From a virus, in IMG/VR virus record IMGVR_UViG_3300010885_055964, positions 62,001 to 126,000 of that record: a stretch of 64,000 nucleotides of DNA. One strand, given 5' to 3'. A model generated the notes under the pieces. The model ran no database searches and had not been told where the DNA came from. It saw only the letters and a program-made list of their open reading frames with translations. Position numbers and translations under genes: made by a program. Of the stretch, positions 1 to 8,415 are shown piece by piece; position 1 is the first letter of the stretch; each line of letters begins with the position of its first letter.

Positions 1-100
1 ACAATGGGATTGGTGCTCTGATGTGGGTAGCAATATACTAAAATTAGTAAGGTTTGCTAATAGGGGCTATGTCAATGCTAAACCAAAATATATTCACTGA
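1..100 (+). CDS. 3' end of an unidentified gene (partial)
   Basis: An open frame runs in from the left edge and ends at TGA 98-100, giving 32 C-terminal residues starting QWDWCSDVGSN and ending AKPKYIH. The composition looks coding. The stop overlaps the stop of the reverse-strand gene that follows by a few bases, a normal convergent arrangement. Too little is present to name a function. Confidence 0.55.
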   Translation, partial: QWDWCSDVGSNILKLVRFANRGYVNAKPKYIH

Positions 101-1242
101 TACATAATAGGATAAGAACGATTTAGCACAGTTAGTCTATTATATAATAATCGGTGTATCATAAACATGTCGAATAATATAGACTGATCAACCATACCAG
201 CACCTAGTAGAGAAAGATGTTCGACAATACATTGTTCCTGCTCGGTGATATTAGATAATACGAATTTCCACTCTTTAAGTGGGATATTCGATTTAGCCAT
301 TAGATGATCTCGAGTATCGATGGGTTCGAGTATTCCGCCTAATGAACTAAATGACTCATGAGTAATGAACCCTTTTACTTTATTCCACAGGTGGGCACCA
401 CCATGATTAGAGCAATGATTGTCTTGCCATAATAAATGTGGAGCGGTATTCCTTTGATTAGAAAAAGGTGCTGTGTCTATCTCAATCGCATATGCATTAA
501 CAGCACCACGCCAATAAGACGACTTAGGAGGAAAACGCCCTTCGTCGGTGTATGGCTCTGTCAATCGTTCATATCCATGCCTGATGAATATGGAATCTCG
601 ATTAATATAAAAATATGACAGGACAGGCCTTAAATATAAATAGAATGCATCAATAGTCGATTTAATGTCTTTATCTAAAATGCCATATGTATATGCATAT
701 CTGCCATCCACCCATTGTCGATGGTCATCATATCTTCTTAATTCTATGCGATCCGCCTTGACTAATGTCCATTCGGTCTGTTGATCAACTACACCAGAAT
801 GGCGGTATGTGATAGGTTGCAATTGATTGTAGAAGTACTCGAGATGTGTGTCATGGAGTGGTTGTGCATAGCCATTTGTTTTAAGGAAATCGTGCAGAAT
901 GATTGATACCCAAGTATGTGGATTGATAGTTGAATCTATAAGATAAGCGATAATGCAGCTGCAGATGCCATGGAAGAATCCATGTTCGACATCGTTAAAG
1001 TATGCTTGTATCATTGATTGGTCGAATGGCTTAAATGGGGTTAGATATTTGTTTATTTTGCTATAGTTATGGATTACATTTTTTTTATTAGTATGGGCCA
1101 ATCCTAGCTCGGTTAGGTATTTGATGTTACCGAAAGAACACCTAGTGCATAGGTCATATTTGATCTTTTTGAGACAGACAGATATAGAAGTGTATTGTTT
1201 AAGACATAATTGTCCACGTATATGTTGGTCGAGAGAGGCCAT
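94..1242 (-). CDS. HD-domain-like protein (putative phosphohydrolase)
   Basis: A 382-residue protein. About 90-170 residues in, an HD-like pattern can be read: FFHG, then ILHDFLK (the His-Asp pair), then LVKADRIELRRYDD, which supplies a later Asp. This order (H...HD...D) is typical of metal-dependent phosphohydrolases acting on nucleotides or similar substrates. Four Cys near residues 30-45 may be structural. The start is taken at ATG 1242 because GGAG sits six bases upstream; the longer frame would use GTG 1254. It is divergent from the UDG-like gene, and the short gap between them probably carries promoters for both. The family call is an inference from motif order only; the substrate is unknown. 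Confidence 0.5.
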   Translation of the reverse strand: MASLDQHIRGQLCLKQYTSISVCLKKIKYDLCTRCSFGNIKYLTELGLAHTNKKNVIHNYSKINKYLTPFKPFDQSMIQAYFNDVEHGFFHGICSCIIAYLIDSTINPHTWVSIILHDFLKTNGYAQPLHDTHLEYFYNQLQPITYRHSGVVDQQTEWTLVKADRIELRRYDDHRQWVDGRYAYTYGILDKDIKSTIDAFYLYLRPVLSYFYINRDSIFIRHGYERLTEPYTDEGRFPPKSSYWRGAVNAYAIEIDTAPFSNQRNTAPHLLWQDNHCSNHGGAHLWNKVKGFITHESFSSLGGILEPIDTRDHLMAKSNIPLKEWKFVLSNITEQEQCIVEHLSLLGAGMVDQSILFDMFMIHRLLYNRLTVLNRSYPIMYQ

Positions 1243-1303
1243 GTGATTCTCCACTTAAGTATATTTTAGTGATATGTAGCACAAGTAATTATATTGGTGT
1301 ATT

Positions 1304-2026
1304 ATGAAGCATAGTAGTCGTAGAAGCTTTTACGAATCAGGTTTGAGGATAAATAAGCACTCTAATGATAGGTTATCGGAAGAGATAGAAGAATTCGATT
1401 GGCACAATAAGAATATTATAATAACAAAGGTTAATAAACCTAAACAATTGATAGTCGCTGGTTTAACCGAAACAGAAGTAGAGCAGAAGGATAAATTTAT
1501 AGGACAGTTATACACCGCATGTATGACTTGCTCTATTTGCCCTATCGGAACCGAGTGTGTTAGTAAAGACGGTATTTATAGGGATCCTCACTTATTGAGC
1601 AATAGAAATATTTCGAAATATGTTATGGTGTGTGATAGACCAACGTGGGATGATATTACTAATAGGGATAATGATGGGCATGCTAGCGAAATAGAAAAGT
1701 TAACGCAGGTCAAAGAAATATTAGATAGATTATATATAACATATCTTGTTAAATGTAGTAGCATTGATAGAGGTGATTATTACGAAAATTGTCGCCCATT
1801 TATACAATTAGAAATGAATATATTAAAACCCACATTAATCATATCATCAGGTCAGGAACCTTTCGATAGACTCAAGGCAGATAGTAGTTTAGAATATAAA
1901 GATAATGTTAAGAAGATAACGAATAGTATATTTAATATTAAAATGCTAACCATAGCGGATATATCTGACGTACGATTTATTGATCATATAAAAATAGTAA
2001 GTAAACTGATAAGCAGATTAGAATAA
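1304..2026 (+). CDS. uracil-DNA glycosylase family 4-like Fe-S protein
   Basis: 240 residues. Cysteines at 73, 76, 79, 85, 151 and 163 include a CxxC near the start of the domain and the pair VKC...ENCRPF, which resemble the [4Fe-4S] ligands of family 4 uracil-DNA glycosylases. The stretches YITYLVKC and LKPTLIISSGQEPF match the strand-loop landmarks of that fold (a nearby 'NxVKC' and 'kP.lIv.lG'). The usual catalytic GEAPG loop is not clear: the equivalent position reads MVCDRPTWDD. It may therefore be a repair glycosylase, or a UDG-fold protein with another role, as seen fused to some phage polymerases. It lies between two reverse-strand genes, close to the replication block. Confidence 0.5.
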   Translation: MKHSSRRSFYESGLRINKHSNDRLSEEIEEFDWHNKNIIITKVNKPKQLIVAGLTETEVEQKDKFIGQLYTACMTCSICPIGTECVSKDGIYRDPHLLSNRNISKYVMVCDRPTWDDITNRDNDGHASEIEKLTQVKEILDRLYITYLVKCSSIDRGDYYENCRPFIQLEMNILKPTLIISSGQEPFDRLKADSSLEYKDNVKKITNSIFNIKMLTIADISDVRFIDHIKIVSKLISRLE

Positions 2027-2036
2027 GTAGATAAAG

Positions 2037-2450
2037 TTAGTCATTATATGGGATAAAAATATAATGAGGATTACCTTGCACTTTGGCCCTAGTAATCGAA
2101 TATGGATTCCCTTTTTCCCGTAACAATTTTTTCATTCTCAGTGTAAATGCTGAAGAATTGGGTATTTTATCACAAACAAGATTTAGTATCTCACTACAAA
2201 GAACACCGTTTTCACCAGATTGAGCGATTTTGTCATAAGCACTCTCCATTGCAGAAGTAATATGATCTGTCGCCTGATTCTTAGCTATTGTTTGCTTGTC
2301 TCGAAGGGCGTCCCTTTCCTTGGCTACACTGATGGCTGTTTCGAGTTCTTGTTTCGCTTGTCCAGTGAGTTCTTCGACTCCTTCGGCTATCAGATCTTGG
2401 ACATTATAGCCCAAATCGATCGGTATGATAGTAATTTTGGTTTTGGACAT
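2037..2450 (-). CDS. unknown protein with possible winged-helix C-terminus
   Basis: 137 residues, starting at ATG 2450 with TGAGG five bases upstream; the longer frame to 2504 would run into the divergent neighbour. The N-terminal half is helical and rich in Glu/Lys/Ala (about 30-85). The C-terminal part, GVLCSEILNLVCDKIP...LRMKKLLREKG followed by a strand-rich end, resembles a helix-turn-helix with wing, as in small DNA-binding regulators. No family is recognised. It is divergent from the zinc-finger gene at 2472, so a shared control region lies at 2451-2471. Confidence 0.6.
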   Translation of the reverse strand: MSKTKITIIPIDLGYNVQDLIAEGVEELTGQAKQELETAISVAKERDALRDKQTIAKNQATDHITSAMESAYDKIAQSGENGVLCSEILNLVCDKIPNSSAFTLRMKKLLREKGNPYSITRAKVQGNPHYIFIPYND

Positions 2451-2471
2451 TGAAGCCTCAGGGAGATAATA

Positions 2472-3227
2472 ATGAACATTTGTGTTGTTTGTGGCGAAGA
2501 CCAAAATTTAAATACCAAGTTAACTATAGTCATAAATAATGAAAATATCGTAGTTTGTTTATGTGACGAACATGCAGAAGATACGACTGTAAAAATGGCT
2601 AGAGAGAAATATTTGGAAAGGCAGAACCAAATAGATTTACTAGTAGAACAAGCTAAGAAATTGGGGTTAGATACTAGTAGCTTAATGAAAAAAGCGGCAG
2701 CCTCGTCCAATGAATCAAAGCAGGTAGCTAATCCTAACCCACAGCCGTCAAGAGAGGATAAAACTACGAGCACAGAGGAGCAGAGTTTAGAACCTGACGA
2801 AGGGTGGATAAGCACTAAAAAATTCGAAACAGTCGAGTCTAAAGGCTTTACTTCTGTCGGTGGTCAAGGCGTTGCCTCATATAACAGTTATAAAGTAATA
2901 GGTCAATCCGATGTGCTGGATGAGAGCGTACGTCAGGGTAAAGTGAAGATGGGTGTAGCCGAAGGTCGTGGTGGTAGCCAGATTCCTGTTCCGTTAGAGA
3001 GAGTAGACGGTACCGGTACTACCCGGATTCGAATTAACAACGCCGAGACAGATCAATCATTGCAGCGTAGATTTAAGAATATGGCAAATAATCAGGAGCA
3101 TCAGCCCGACTTTAGACAAGGATATAATGATGCTACTAGGAATTGCCCTATATGTCGTGGCGAATGCGTGGTGAATGGGAAAGATTGCCCAAAGTGTAAA
3201 GGTAGTGGGATAATTAGTGTCTACTAA
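2472..3227 (+). CDS. zinc-finger protein of unknown function
   Basis: 251 residues. The N-terminus carries CVVCGE and CLCDEH (about residues 4-34), one probable zinc site. The middle is hydrophilic and probably disordered (Ser/Glu/Pro-rich). The C-terminus has CPICRGEC and CPKCKGSG, a DnaJ-type cysteine-rich pair of CxxCxG-like repeats. Such a double zinc module could bind nucleic acid or unfolded protein. It begins just beside the divergent gene at 2450 and precedes a small membrane protein. No family name can be given. Confidence 0.65.
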   Translation: MNICVVCGEDQNLNTKLTIVINNENIVVCLCDEHAEDTTVKMAREKYLERQNQIDLLVEQAKKLGLDTSSLMKKAAASSNESKQVANPNPQPSREDKTTSTEEQSLEPDEGWISTKKFETVESKGFTSVGGQGVASYNSYKVIGQSDVLDESVRQGKVKMGVAEGRGGSQIPVPLERVDGTGTTRIRINNAETDQSLQRRFKNMANNQEHQPDFRQGYNDATRNCPICRGECVVNGKDCPKCKGSGIISVY

Positions 3228-3296
3228 CCGATGCCCCCAAAGGTGTACGGACGAGATAAAATATGGTAGCAAATCAAAGACGCTCATGAGAGAGTA

Positions 3297-3659
3297 GTGG
3301 AAAAGATACTAGAAAGAAAGAAACAAATGGACACAGCCGCTCACATTGAATATTGTCTACGCGAACTCGAGGTTGAATCAGTACAACAATTTGGCGACGA
3401 GGAAAAACAAAAAGTAGCTGCTAAGTGCTTAAAACATATCAATGTATGGATGATAGAGTCATATCAGTCAGGTGTGGCTTACACTAGAAATGATCGACGG
3501 AGGCTAAAAAGGGATTGTTTTAACTCTGTCAAGGAAAGTGTGATCAAGGAGTATCAAGAGGAATATGGATTCGCTATATTATCATTTTTGTTAATATATG
3601 TCGTGTTACCAATGGTTTTAAAATGGTTAATAGAAAGATTATTCAATAAACTAAAGTGA
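3297..3659 (+). CDS. small protein with C-terminal membrane anchor
   Basis: 120 residues from a GTG start preceded by GAGAG; ATG 3327 is an alternative start. It is charged and helical for about 90 residues (R-rich RNDRRRLKRDC), then has one hydrophobic segment, AILSFLLIYVVLPMVLKWLI, close to the C-terminus. The topology would leave the charged domain in the cytoplasm. It could be an anti-host or lysis-related membrane protein, but nothing shows this directly. Its stop nearly abuts the stop of the reverse-strand gene at 3662. Confidence 0.6.
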   Translation: MEKILERKKQMDTAAHIEYCLRELEVESVQQFGDEEKQKVAAKCLKHINVWMIESYQSGVAYTRNDRRRLKRDCFNSVKESVIKEYQEEYGFAILSFLLIYVVLPMVLKWLIERLFNKLK

Positions 3660-3661
3660 TA

Positions 3662-3868
3662 TTATATCTGATTGCCTGGTAAGCGTATATTAAAGAATTT
3701 TCGATGTTTATTTTTTGTCGGTATTCCGCTAGGCTGCTCTGTAGCCCCAGAAGATCTGGCAGCAGCATCTATGCCAGCATTAGGATTATATAAATGTGGC
3801 GTGTGAAGTGCAGGCCGGTTAAATAACCTAGAACCGTGTAATCCGGCATTTATCCTTTTAAGCTTCAT
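3662..3868 (-). CDS. small basic hypothetical protein
   Basis: 68 residues starting at ATG 3868, which overlaps the stop of the upstream gene (ATG..TAA overlap), suggesting translational coupling. The protein is basic, with Pro/Asn/Arg-rich sequence and no clear hydrophobic segment. Not recognised. The longer frame to 3910 would begin inside the neighbour and is not preferred. Confidence 0.45.
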   Translation of the reverse strand: MKLKRINAGLHGSRLFNRPALHTPHLYNPNAGIDAAARSSGATEQPSGIPTKNKHRKFFNIRLPGNQI

Positions 3869-4403
3869 CCATGTGCCCCGGGCTCGTATCGCCTTCTTCG
3901 AAATCAACATTAGACTCCATAGGCCAGTCTTCTACATCTTCGATTGTAAAATCTAGAGGCTGTTCTGGTTGACTGGCATCAATAATCTCGTCCATCTTAG
4001 GATTGAAACCGAAATCTTTTTCTGCCCATTCTGCTTGGTCATCTTTAAGTTCCTTGATAATAGAAGGAACGAATTTGGCGGCTTTGGCTCTTTCTTCAGC
4101 AGGTACTGCTTGAGCCACCATCTCTTTCTCCATGGCTGTCAAGAATGTAGGATCATCGAGGTATTTATAACTATGCACTTTGGTAAATGATTGGCATACG
4201 CCGTTGGCATGATTAAGCTCAGCGGCTTTTAATGCAAACATTTCGTCAATTTGGTTGTGTAGATATTCGTAGCCTCTTTCAGCCCGGCCAGATTGTTCAT
4301 GGTCAGAACTATGCATCTTAAGACCAAGCTGGGCATCATGCTGCAGCATGGTTTTGATGCTCTCGAGTAATGTCCGCTCGTCTTCAGTGAATTTATCGCT
4401 CAT
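3858..4403 (-). CDS. hypothetical acidic protein
   Basis: 181 residues from ATG 4403 with a clear GGAG seven bases upstream. It is mostly helical, with an acidic C-terminal tail (FEEGDTSPGHMDEA). No motif is recognised. It is divergent from the small gene that leads into recA, with a gap of under 40 bases that must hold the replication operon's leader and this gene's promoter. Confidence 0.65.
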   Translation of the reverse strand: MSDKFTEDERTLLESIKTMLQHDAQLGLKMHSSDHEQSGRAERGYEYLHNQIDEMFALKAAELNHANGVCQSFTKVHSYKYLDDPTFLTAMEKEMVAQAVPAEERAKAAKFVPSIIKELKDDQAEWAEKDFGFNPKMDEIIDASQPEQPLDFTIEDVEDWPMESNVDFEEGDTSPGHMDEA

Positions 4404-4441
4404 GATTACTCCTTAATAATTCCTTTTTAGTTTTGAATCGG

Positions 4442-4705
4442 ATGGATAATCCTGGACAGAGAATAGAAAGGTTCGATCAAGTACGGTTACTTACCGTAAA
4501 AAATGTGTCTTATTTATCTGCCCCACCTAATACTATAGTTACACCTCAAGGTATCTGGTCTGTAGCGGCTGTGGTCGGCCAGAATGATTTGATATTAGCT
4601 AAGGATAATGCCATTATCAGGATCCCAGCTACTGATGTGTTAGTAATATCAGACTACGACTTAGAAGGCTTAAACGATATACTTGGGAGACTATCTGATG
4701 GCTAA
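4442..4705 (+). CDS. small conserved-looking protein upstream of recA
   Basis: 87 residues from ATG 4442 (a TTG at 4433 in the same frame is an alternative). It is a compact beta-rich sequence (RLLTVKNVSYLSAPP..GIWSVAAVVGQNDLILAKDNAIIRIP) that looks like a small SH3- or OB-like barrel. Its stop overlaps the recA start, so it is the first gene of the replication operon. Function unknown. Confidence 0.6.
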   Translation: MDNPGQRIERFDQVRLLTVKNVSYLSAPPNTIVTPQGIWSVAAVVGQNDLILAKDNAIIRIPATDVLVISDYDLEGLNDILGRLSDG

Positions 4706-5819
4706 ACACAAGAAATCGACTCCGATTGCTAAAGACGAAAAGGATTTGATAAGTATAATTGAGAAGACATATGGTTCAGGGTCGATAATGCTTGGTGAGG
4801 GAACTATAGTCAAAGTAGACTCCTTTTCAACAGCCGTGCCATCGATAGATTTAGCAATGGGGTGTGGAGGCTTACCGCAAGGAAGAATAATAGAAATATA
4901 TGGGCCGGAGAGTGGTGGTAAGACTACTACCTGCTTACAGTTTATAGCGGCATGCCAGCAACATTATTTTGATGCTAAAGAGCGTAGTGGTCGAGCTGCC
5001 TTTATCGATGCTGAGCATGCTTTCGACCCAGAATGGGCAAGGAAAATCGGTGTTAACGTAGATAAATTATTATTCTCTCAGCCTAACAGTGGAGAAGAAG
5101 CTTTTGATATTATGGAGGTGCTGATCAAATCCAAGCTAGTCGATTTGATCATAATAGATTCAGTGGCGGCCCTGACCCCACAGGTAGAATTAGATGGCGA
5201 ACTAAGTGATTCTAGCATAGGCGCACATGCTCGCATGATGAGTAAGGCATTGCGTAGGCTAAAGGGAGAGATCAATAATTCTAAGACTACCATAGTGTTT
5301 ATTAACCAGATTAGAGAAAAGGTCGGTGTGATGTTTGGTAGCCCTGAGACAACACCTGGTGGCAGGGCGCTGAAATTTTATGCTTCTATTCGTGGTGAGG
5401 TGCGTAGAGGCCAGACTATCAAAGAGGATGATGATGTTCTAGGGTTTAGAACCAGCATCAAAATGGTTAAAAACAAAGTAGCAGCCCCATTCAAAAGAGC
5501 TGAATTCGACATCTGTGTTGGACATCCATCACGTCCGATCTATGGCATTGACTCTATATCTTCTCTATTTGAAGTAGCTAAAGAATGCAAGGTGTTGACC
5601 TCCACAGGCAGTTGGTACGTTTATAATGACAAAAAGATAGGCAACGGAGTCAACGCTACATTGTCTTACTTGCGAGAGAATGCAGATATATTAGCCGAGA
5701 TAGAGAAAAAGACATATGATATAGCTTTTAAGACGTATGTGACCAGTGCAGTATCGATTGAAGACTCTGATGAAGATTCTGACGAGCTAGATGATAAAAT
5801 ATTGGATGGAGATGAATGA
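4698..5819 (+). CDS. recA: RecA-type recombinase
   Basis: 373 residues from ATG 4698, which has GGGAGA seven bases upstream. It forms ATP-dependent filaments on single-stranded DNA for strand exchange and recombination-dependent replication. Walker A reads GPESGGKTT at 69-77 (E. coli has GPESSGKTT). It is followed by IDAEHAFDP, Walker B LIIIDSVAAL, and the L2 region NQIREKVGVMFGSPETTPGG, all characteristic of bacterial RecA rather than T4 UvsX. The C-terminal tail is acidic (DEDSDELDDK), as in RecA. It overlaps the preceding small gene and the following helicase gene (ATGA), so the three are one transcription and translation unit. A viral RecA beside a gp32-like SSB and a UvsY-like protein is an unusual mix. 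Confidence 0.95.
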   Translation: MAKHKKSTPIAKDEKDLISIIEKTYGSGSIMLGEGTIVKVDSFSTAVPSIDLAMGCGGLPQGRIIEIYGPESGGKTTTCLQFIAACQQHYFDAKERSGRAAFIDAEHAFDPEWARKIGVNVDKLLFSQPNSGEEAFDIMEVLIKSKLVDLIIIDSVAALTPQVELDGELSDSSIGAHARMMSKALRRLKGEINNSKTTIVFINQIREKVGVMFGSPETTPGGRALKFYASIRGEVRRGQTIKEDDDVLGFRTSIKMVKNKVAAPFKRAEFDICVGHPSRPIYGIDSISSLFEVAKECKVLTSTGSWYVYNDKKIGNGVNATLSYLRENADILAEIEKKTYDIAFKTYVTSAVSIEDSDEDSDELDDKILDGDE

Positions 5820-7165
5820 GCATGTCCACTCTGGATATACTCAATAAATCAGAAGAGCAAGATGATATTGTAAGGCCATTTGGGTCTTATGAAGAAGAGG
5901 CGATTATTTCGCTTGCTCTAGATTATCCTGAATTCTTTTCGGCGATTAGCGGCTTTCTACAGCCCAGCTTATTTAAAAGATCCGAATGTCAATGGGTCAT
6001 AGCAGAAATATTAAACGCTTTCGAAGAGTTTAATACGATCCCTACTAGAGAGATCTTATATGATAGAATATCGGCTAAGATAACTGAAGATGATCCATAT
6101 GACCAAGTGCTTGGCTTAGTTAAGAGAAAATCTAATCATCGTGAAATACCGATGGTTAAGGATACATTATTAAAATGGGCGAAAGATAGACAATACGGCA
6201 TGCTCTATAGTGATGAAGCTATAGAAGCTTACCGTATGGGTAATTATGAAATATTAGAAAATTTAGTAACTCAAGCTAATAGAATAGCTGATGTGTCTGA
6301 GGGCGGTTTTTGGTTCTTCGAGAATTTAGAACTGCTATTTCAAGAAGACATCATAGATCACCGTACTACAGGCTTTCCTAAACTAGACCGACTGCTTAAC
6401 AATGGTGGTCCTTCAAAGAAAGAAGTCGTATGTTGGTTGGCTGGAACCAATGTCGGCAAATCGATATTGTTATGTAATAATGCAATTTCATCATTGCAGA
6501 GTGAAACTGTAAACGGTGAAATTGGACAAGATGTTCTTTTGATTACATTCGAATTAGATAGCATTAAGACAGCTCTACGATGCCTGGGTGCGGCCACGGG
6601 TGTCCCGTTAGCAAGCTTAGCAGAACATAAGGACTTGGTTAGACGTAAGATAAAGACCATAGAACGAACATATAAGAAAAAATTCGCCATTTACGAGTGG
6701 GCCCCAGAAGAATGCAGTGTCAATCATATATATGCTTTGCTCGATAATCTAAAACGCACCAAGGGATGGAAACCAGACGTAATTATAATAGATTATATGG
6801 ATTTAATGATTAGTCGTGTTGCCGAATTTAATAAGAAAGACTATGACAGGCAAAAGCATGTTGCTAATGAGATAAGAGGTTTAGCTAAAAACGAGAATGT
6901 ATTAGTTTTTACAGCCACTCAGACCAACAGGAGTGGTACTTCCGGTGACGAAATGGTAGCGGACTTGAATAAAGTGGCAGAAAGCTACGCTAAACAATTC
7001 GCTCTTGATTATATAGTTAGTCTTAATCAAAGTGATACTGACCGCAAAGCTGTGCCACATCCTCGTATTCGATTTTTCGTAGCTAAAAATCGTAACGGGC
7101 CAAAACACGCGCAAGTCGAATGTGAAATTGAATATGACAAAATGCAAGTAAGGGAATTGATATGA
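5816..7165 (+). CDS. replicative DNA helicase (DnaB/gp41-like)
   Basis: 449 residues. The N-terminal domain (about 1-165) is helical, as in DnaB. The RecA-like motor carries Walker A AGTNVGKS at 209-216, Walker B DVIIIDYMDL, and FTATQTNRSG further on, matching motif H4-type sequences of SF4 helicases. It is the hexameric 5'-3' helicase that opens the fork and would partner the TOPRIM primase encoded at 51400. The start ATG overlaps the recA stop as ATGA, with GGAG just upstream. The length is close to T4 gp41 and DnaB. Confidence 0.9.
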   Translation: MSMSTLDILNKSEEQDDIVRPFGSYEEEAIISLALDYPEFFSAISGFLQPSLFKRSECQWVIAEILNAFEEFNTIPTREILYDRISAKITEDDPYDQVLGLVKRKSNHREIPMVKDTLLKWAKDRQYGMLYSDEAIEAYRMGNYEILENLVTQANRIADVSEGGFWFFENLELLFQEDIIDHRTTGFPKLDRLLNNGGPSKKEVVCWLAGTNVGKSILLCNNAISSLQSETVNGEIGQDVLLITFELDSIKTALRCLGAATGVPLASLAEHKDLVRRKIKTIERTYKKKFAIYEWAPEECSVNHIYALLDNLKRTKGWKPDVIIIDYMDLMISRVAEFNKKDYDRQKHVANEIRGLAKNENVLVFTATQTNRSGTSGDEMVADLNKVAESYAKQFALDYIVSLNQSDTDRKAVPHPRIRFFVAKNRNGPKHAQVECEIEYDKMQVRELI

Positions 7166-7335
7166 AATTGAAGATTAGTATCGAAGTAGAAGTCTCCCGC
7201 TCGATGGCTGATACCATGCAGAGAAGTGGATTTACAGTCTGTCCAGACGGTTCAGCAATGCAGGTAAAAGTAGGCAACTCGCCAGCTATACCGAAACGCA
7301 AAACCAAAGTGGTCTATGAACATTCTGACAAGTAG
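7162..7335 (+). CDS. small hypothetical protein after the helicase gene
   Basis: 57 residues starting MKLKISIEVEV. The ATG overlaps the helicase stop (ATGA), so it is translationally coupled. It begins with a beta strand of alternating hydrophobic residues and ends basic. Not recognised; the position suggests a small replication accessory or a filler gene. Confidence 0.55.
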   Translation: MKLKISIEVEVSRSMADTMQRSGFTVCPDGSAMQVKVGNSPAIPKRKTKVVYEHSDK

Positions 7336-7358
7336 ATAACCCAAACAGGAGGATCGAG

Positions 7359-7808
7359 ATGGCGATACCTAAGAGCAAAGTAGCCCAGCAGTTAGACGAT
7401 AAGAATGATACGTTCGTCTCTAACGATCCCCCCAAGGGAGCGAAGACTCTAGTAGCTAAAGTAGACGAATCAGTAATTATTATCAAGCCTGTAGTGTGTC
7501 ATAACAATTATGTTGCCATTTTACAGACTGAGATCGAATCAGCTATACAACTAGCTGGTACCGAGGGTCAGTACAAGAATGAAGGGGTAGTCATCGGGGT
7601 CGGTCCTGGCTTATCTGATGGAAATGGCGGGAGGCTACCGCTATCTGTTAATCTAGGTGATTATGTCATGATTGGATCCAAGAATCACGTTGCGACATTG
7701 ATGCCTGATAATGGGCATTATAAGGGTAAGAAGGTCGTAATTGTTTCAGAGAATAATATTATATGTGAAATACCCACTGATATTAAGTTTAATGTCAAGC
7801 CATGGTAG
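7359..7808 (+). CDS. GroES-like co-chaperonin
   Basis: 149 residues with a strong ribosome site (AGGAGG) before ATG 7359. After an extended N-terminus (about 45 residues), the sequence has the order of a Hsp10/GroES barrel: VVCHNNYVAIL (first strand), a mobile-loop-like stretch around AIQLAGTEGQYKNEGVVIGVG, the dome/VGPG turn, then LGDYVMIG and a late strand IICEI. T4 gp31 and related viral co-chaperonins cap host GroEL to fold the large capsid protein. Here it sits inside the replication operon. The first 40 residues are not part of a standard GroES. Confidence 0.65.
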   Translation: MAIPKSKVAQQLDDKNDTFVSNDPPKGAKTLVAKVDESVIIIKPVVCHNNYVAILQTEIESAIQLAGTEGQYKNEGVVIGVGPGLSDGNGGRLPLSVNLGDYVMIGSKNHVATLMPDNGHYKGKKVVIVSENNIICEIPTDIKFNVKPW

Positions 7809-7922
7809 TCCCTATTAGAATATGTCTATCCCGCTACATATATCACCGTGTAATACAACGCATCAAATATAGTTAGATAAGTATATACATTGAGATCGAT
7901 GATTTAATCAAGCAGGTGGCAT

Positions 7923-8375
7923 ATGCCTAGATATAATTATGAATGTAACGTATGTAAGAAACAAGCATATAAAAATAATAAAGATCTGCTGCAGATAAAT
8001 AATTCCGGTGATAAAGAACTTCCGATCGAATTATATGAAGAGTTAGTATTATTCGAGACACAACACTCGATGAGTGCAAATGAGAAGGAGCTAAAGGAAG
8101 CTCTAGAATGCCCTAGGTGTGGAAGTACTGACTGCACTAGAACTGTATATGGTGCACAGATAACTAGTTTTATTAGAGGGTATGGATTTTTGGATAGAGC
8201 TGGTGCAAGACGAGATATGAATCGATTTAAGTTAACCACAGATGATCCTTATGCCCAATACCGTGTTGCCGGTGAAGTAGACCATATAAATGAGACTTTG
8301 AAAAAACAAGGCCGGCATGATCCTAAAACTAAGCACTTTTTAGCATCTGCCCCTAAAGAGAAAAAAGACAGCTAA
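7923..8375 (+). CDS. zinc-ribbon protein, FmdB-like
   Basis: 150 residues. It opens PRYNYECNVCKK, like FmdB-type zinc ribbons, but the second cysteine pair (CPRCGSTDC) comes about 60 residues later after a helical insert. The rest (ITSFIRGYGFLDRAGARRDM...) is helical and basic. It probably binds zinc and perhaps nucleic acid or a transcription partner. A 114-base gap upstream (7809-7922) breaks the operon and may hold a promoter, though no clear one was identified. Confidence 0.6.
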   Translation: MPRYNYECNVCKKQAYKNNKDLLQINNSGDKELPIELYEELVLFETQHSMSANEKELKEALECPRCGSTDCTRTVYGAQITSFIRGYGFLDRAGARRDMNRFKLTTDDPYAQYRVAGEVDHINETLKKQGRHDPKTKHFLASAPKEKKDS

Positions 8376-8415
8376 TTAATCCTTTAATCGTGATACCGCC
8401 TGTATTAAGTCGGTG

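Noticed and set aside
2390-2815. Reverse-strand ORF of 141 residues opposite the zinc-finger gene
   Set aside because: The forward gene has two clear zinc sites and a better context; the reverse frame overlaps both divergent starts.
7864-7871. CAAATATA motif also at 33152, 41304 and 49571 upstream of genes, considered as a late promoter
   Set aside because: The same octamer also occurs inside coding regions (for example 49509 and within the primase gene), and distances to starts vary widely, so it may be chance in AT-rich DNA.
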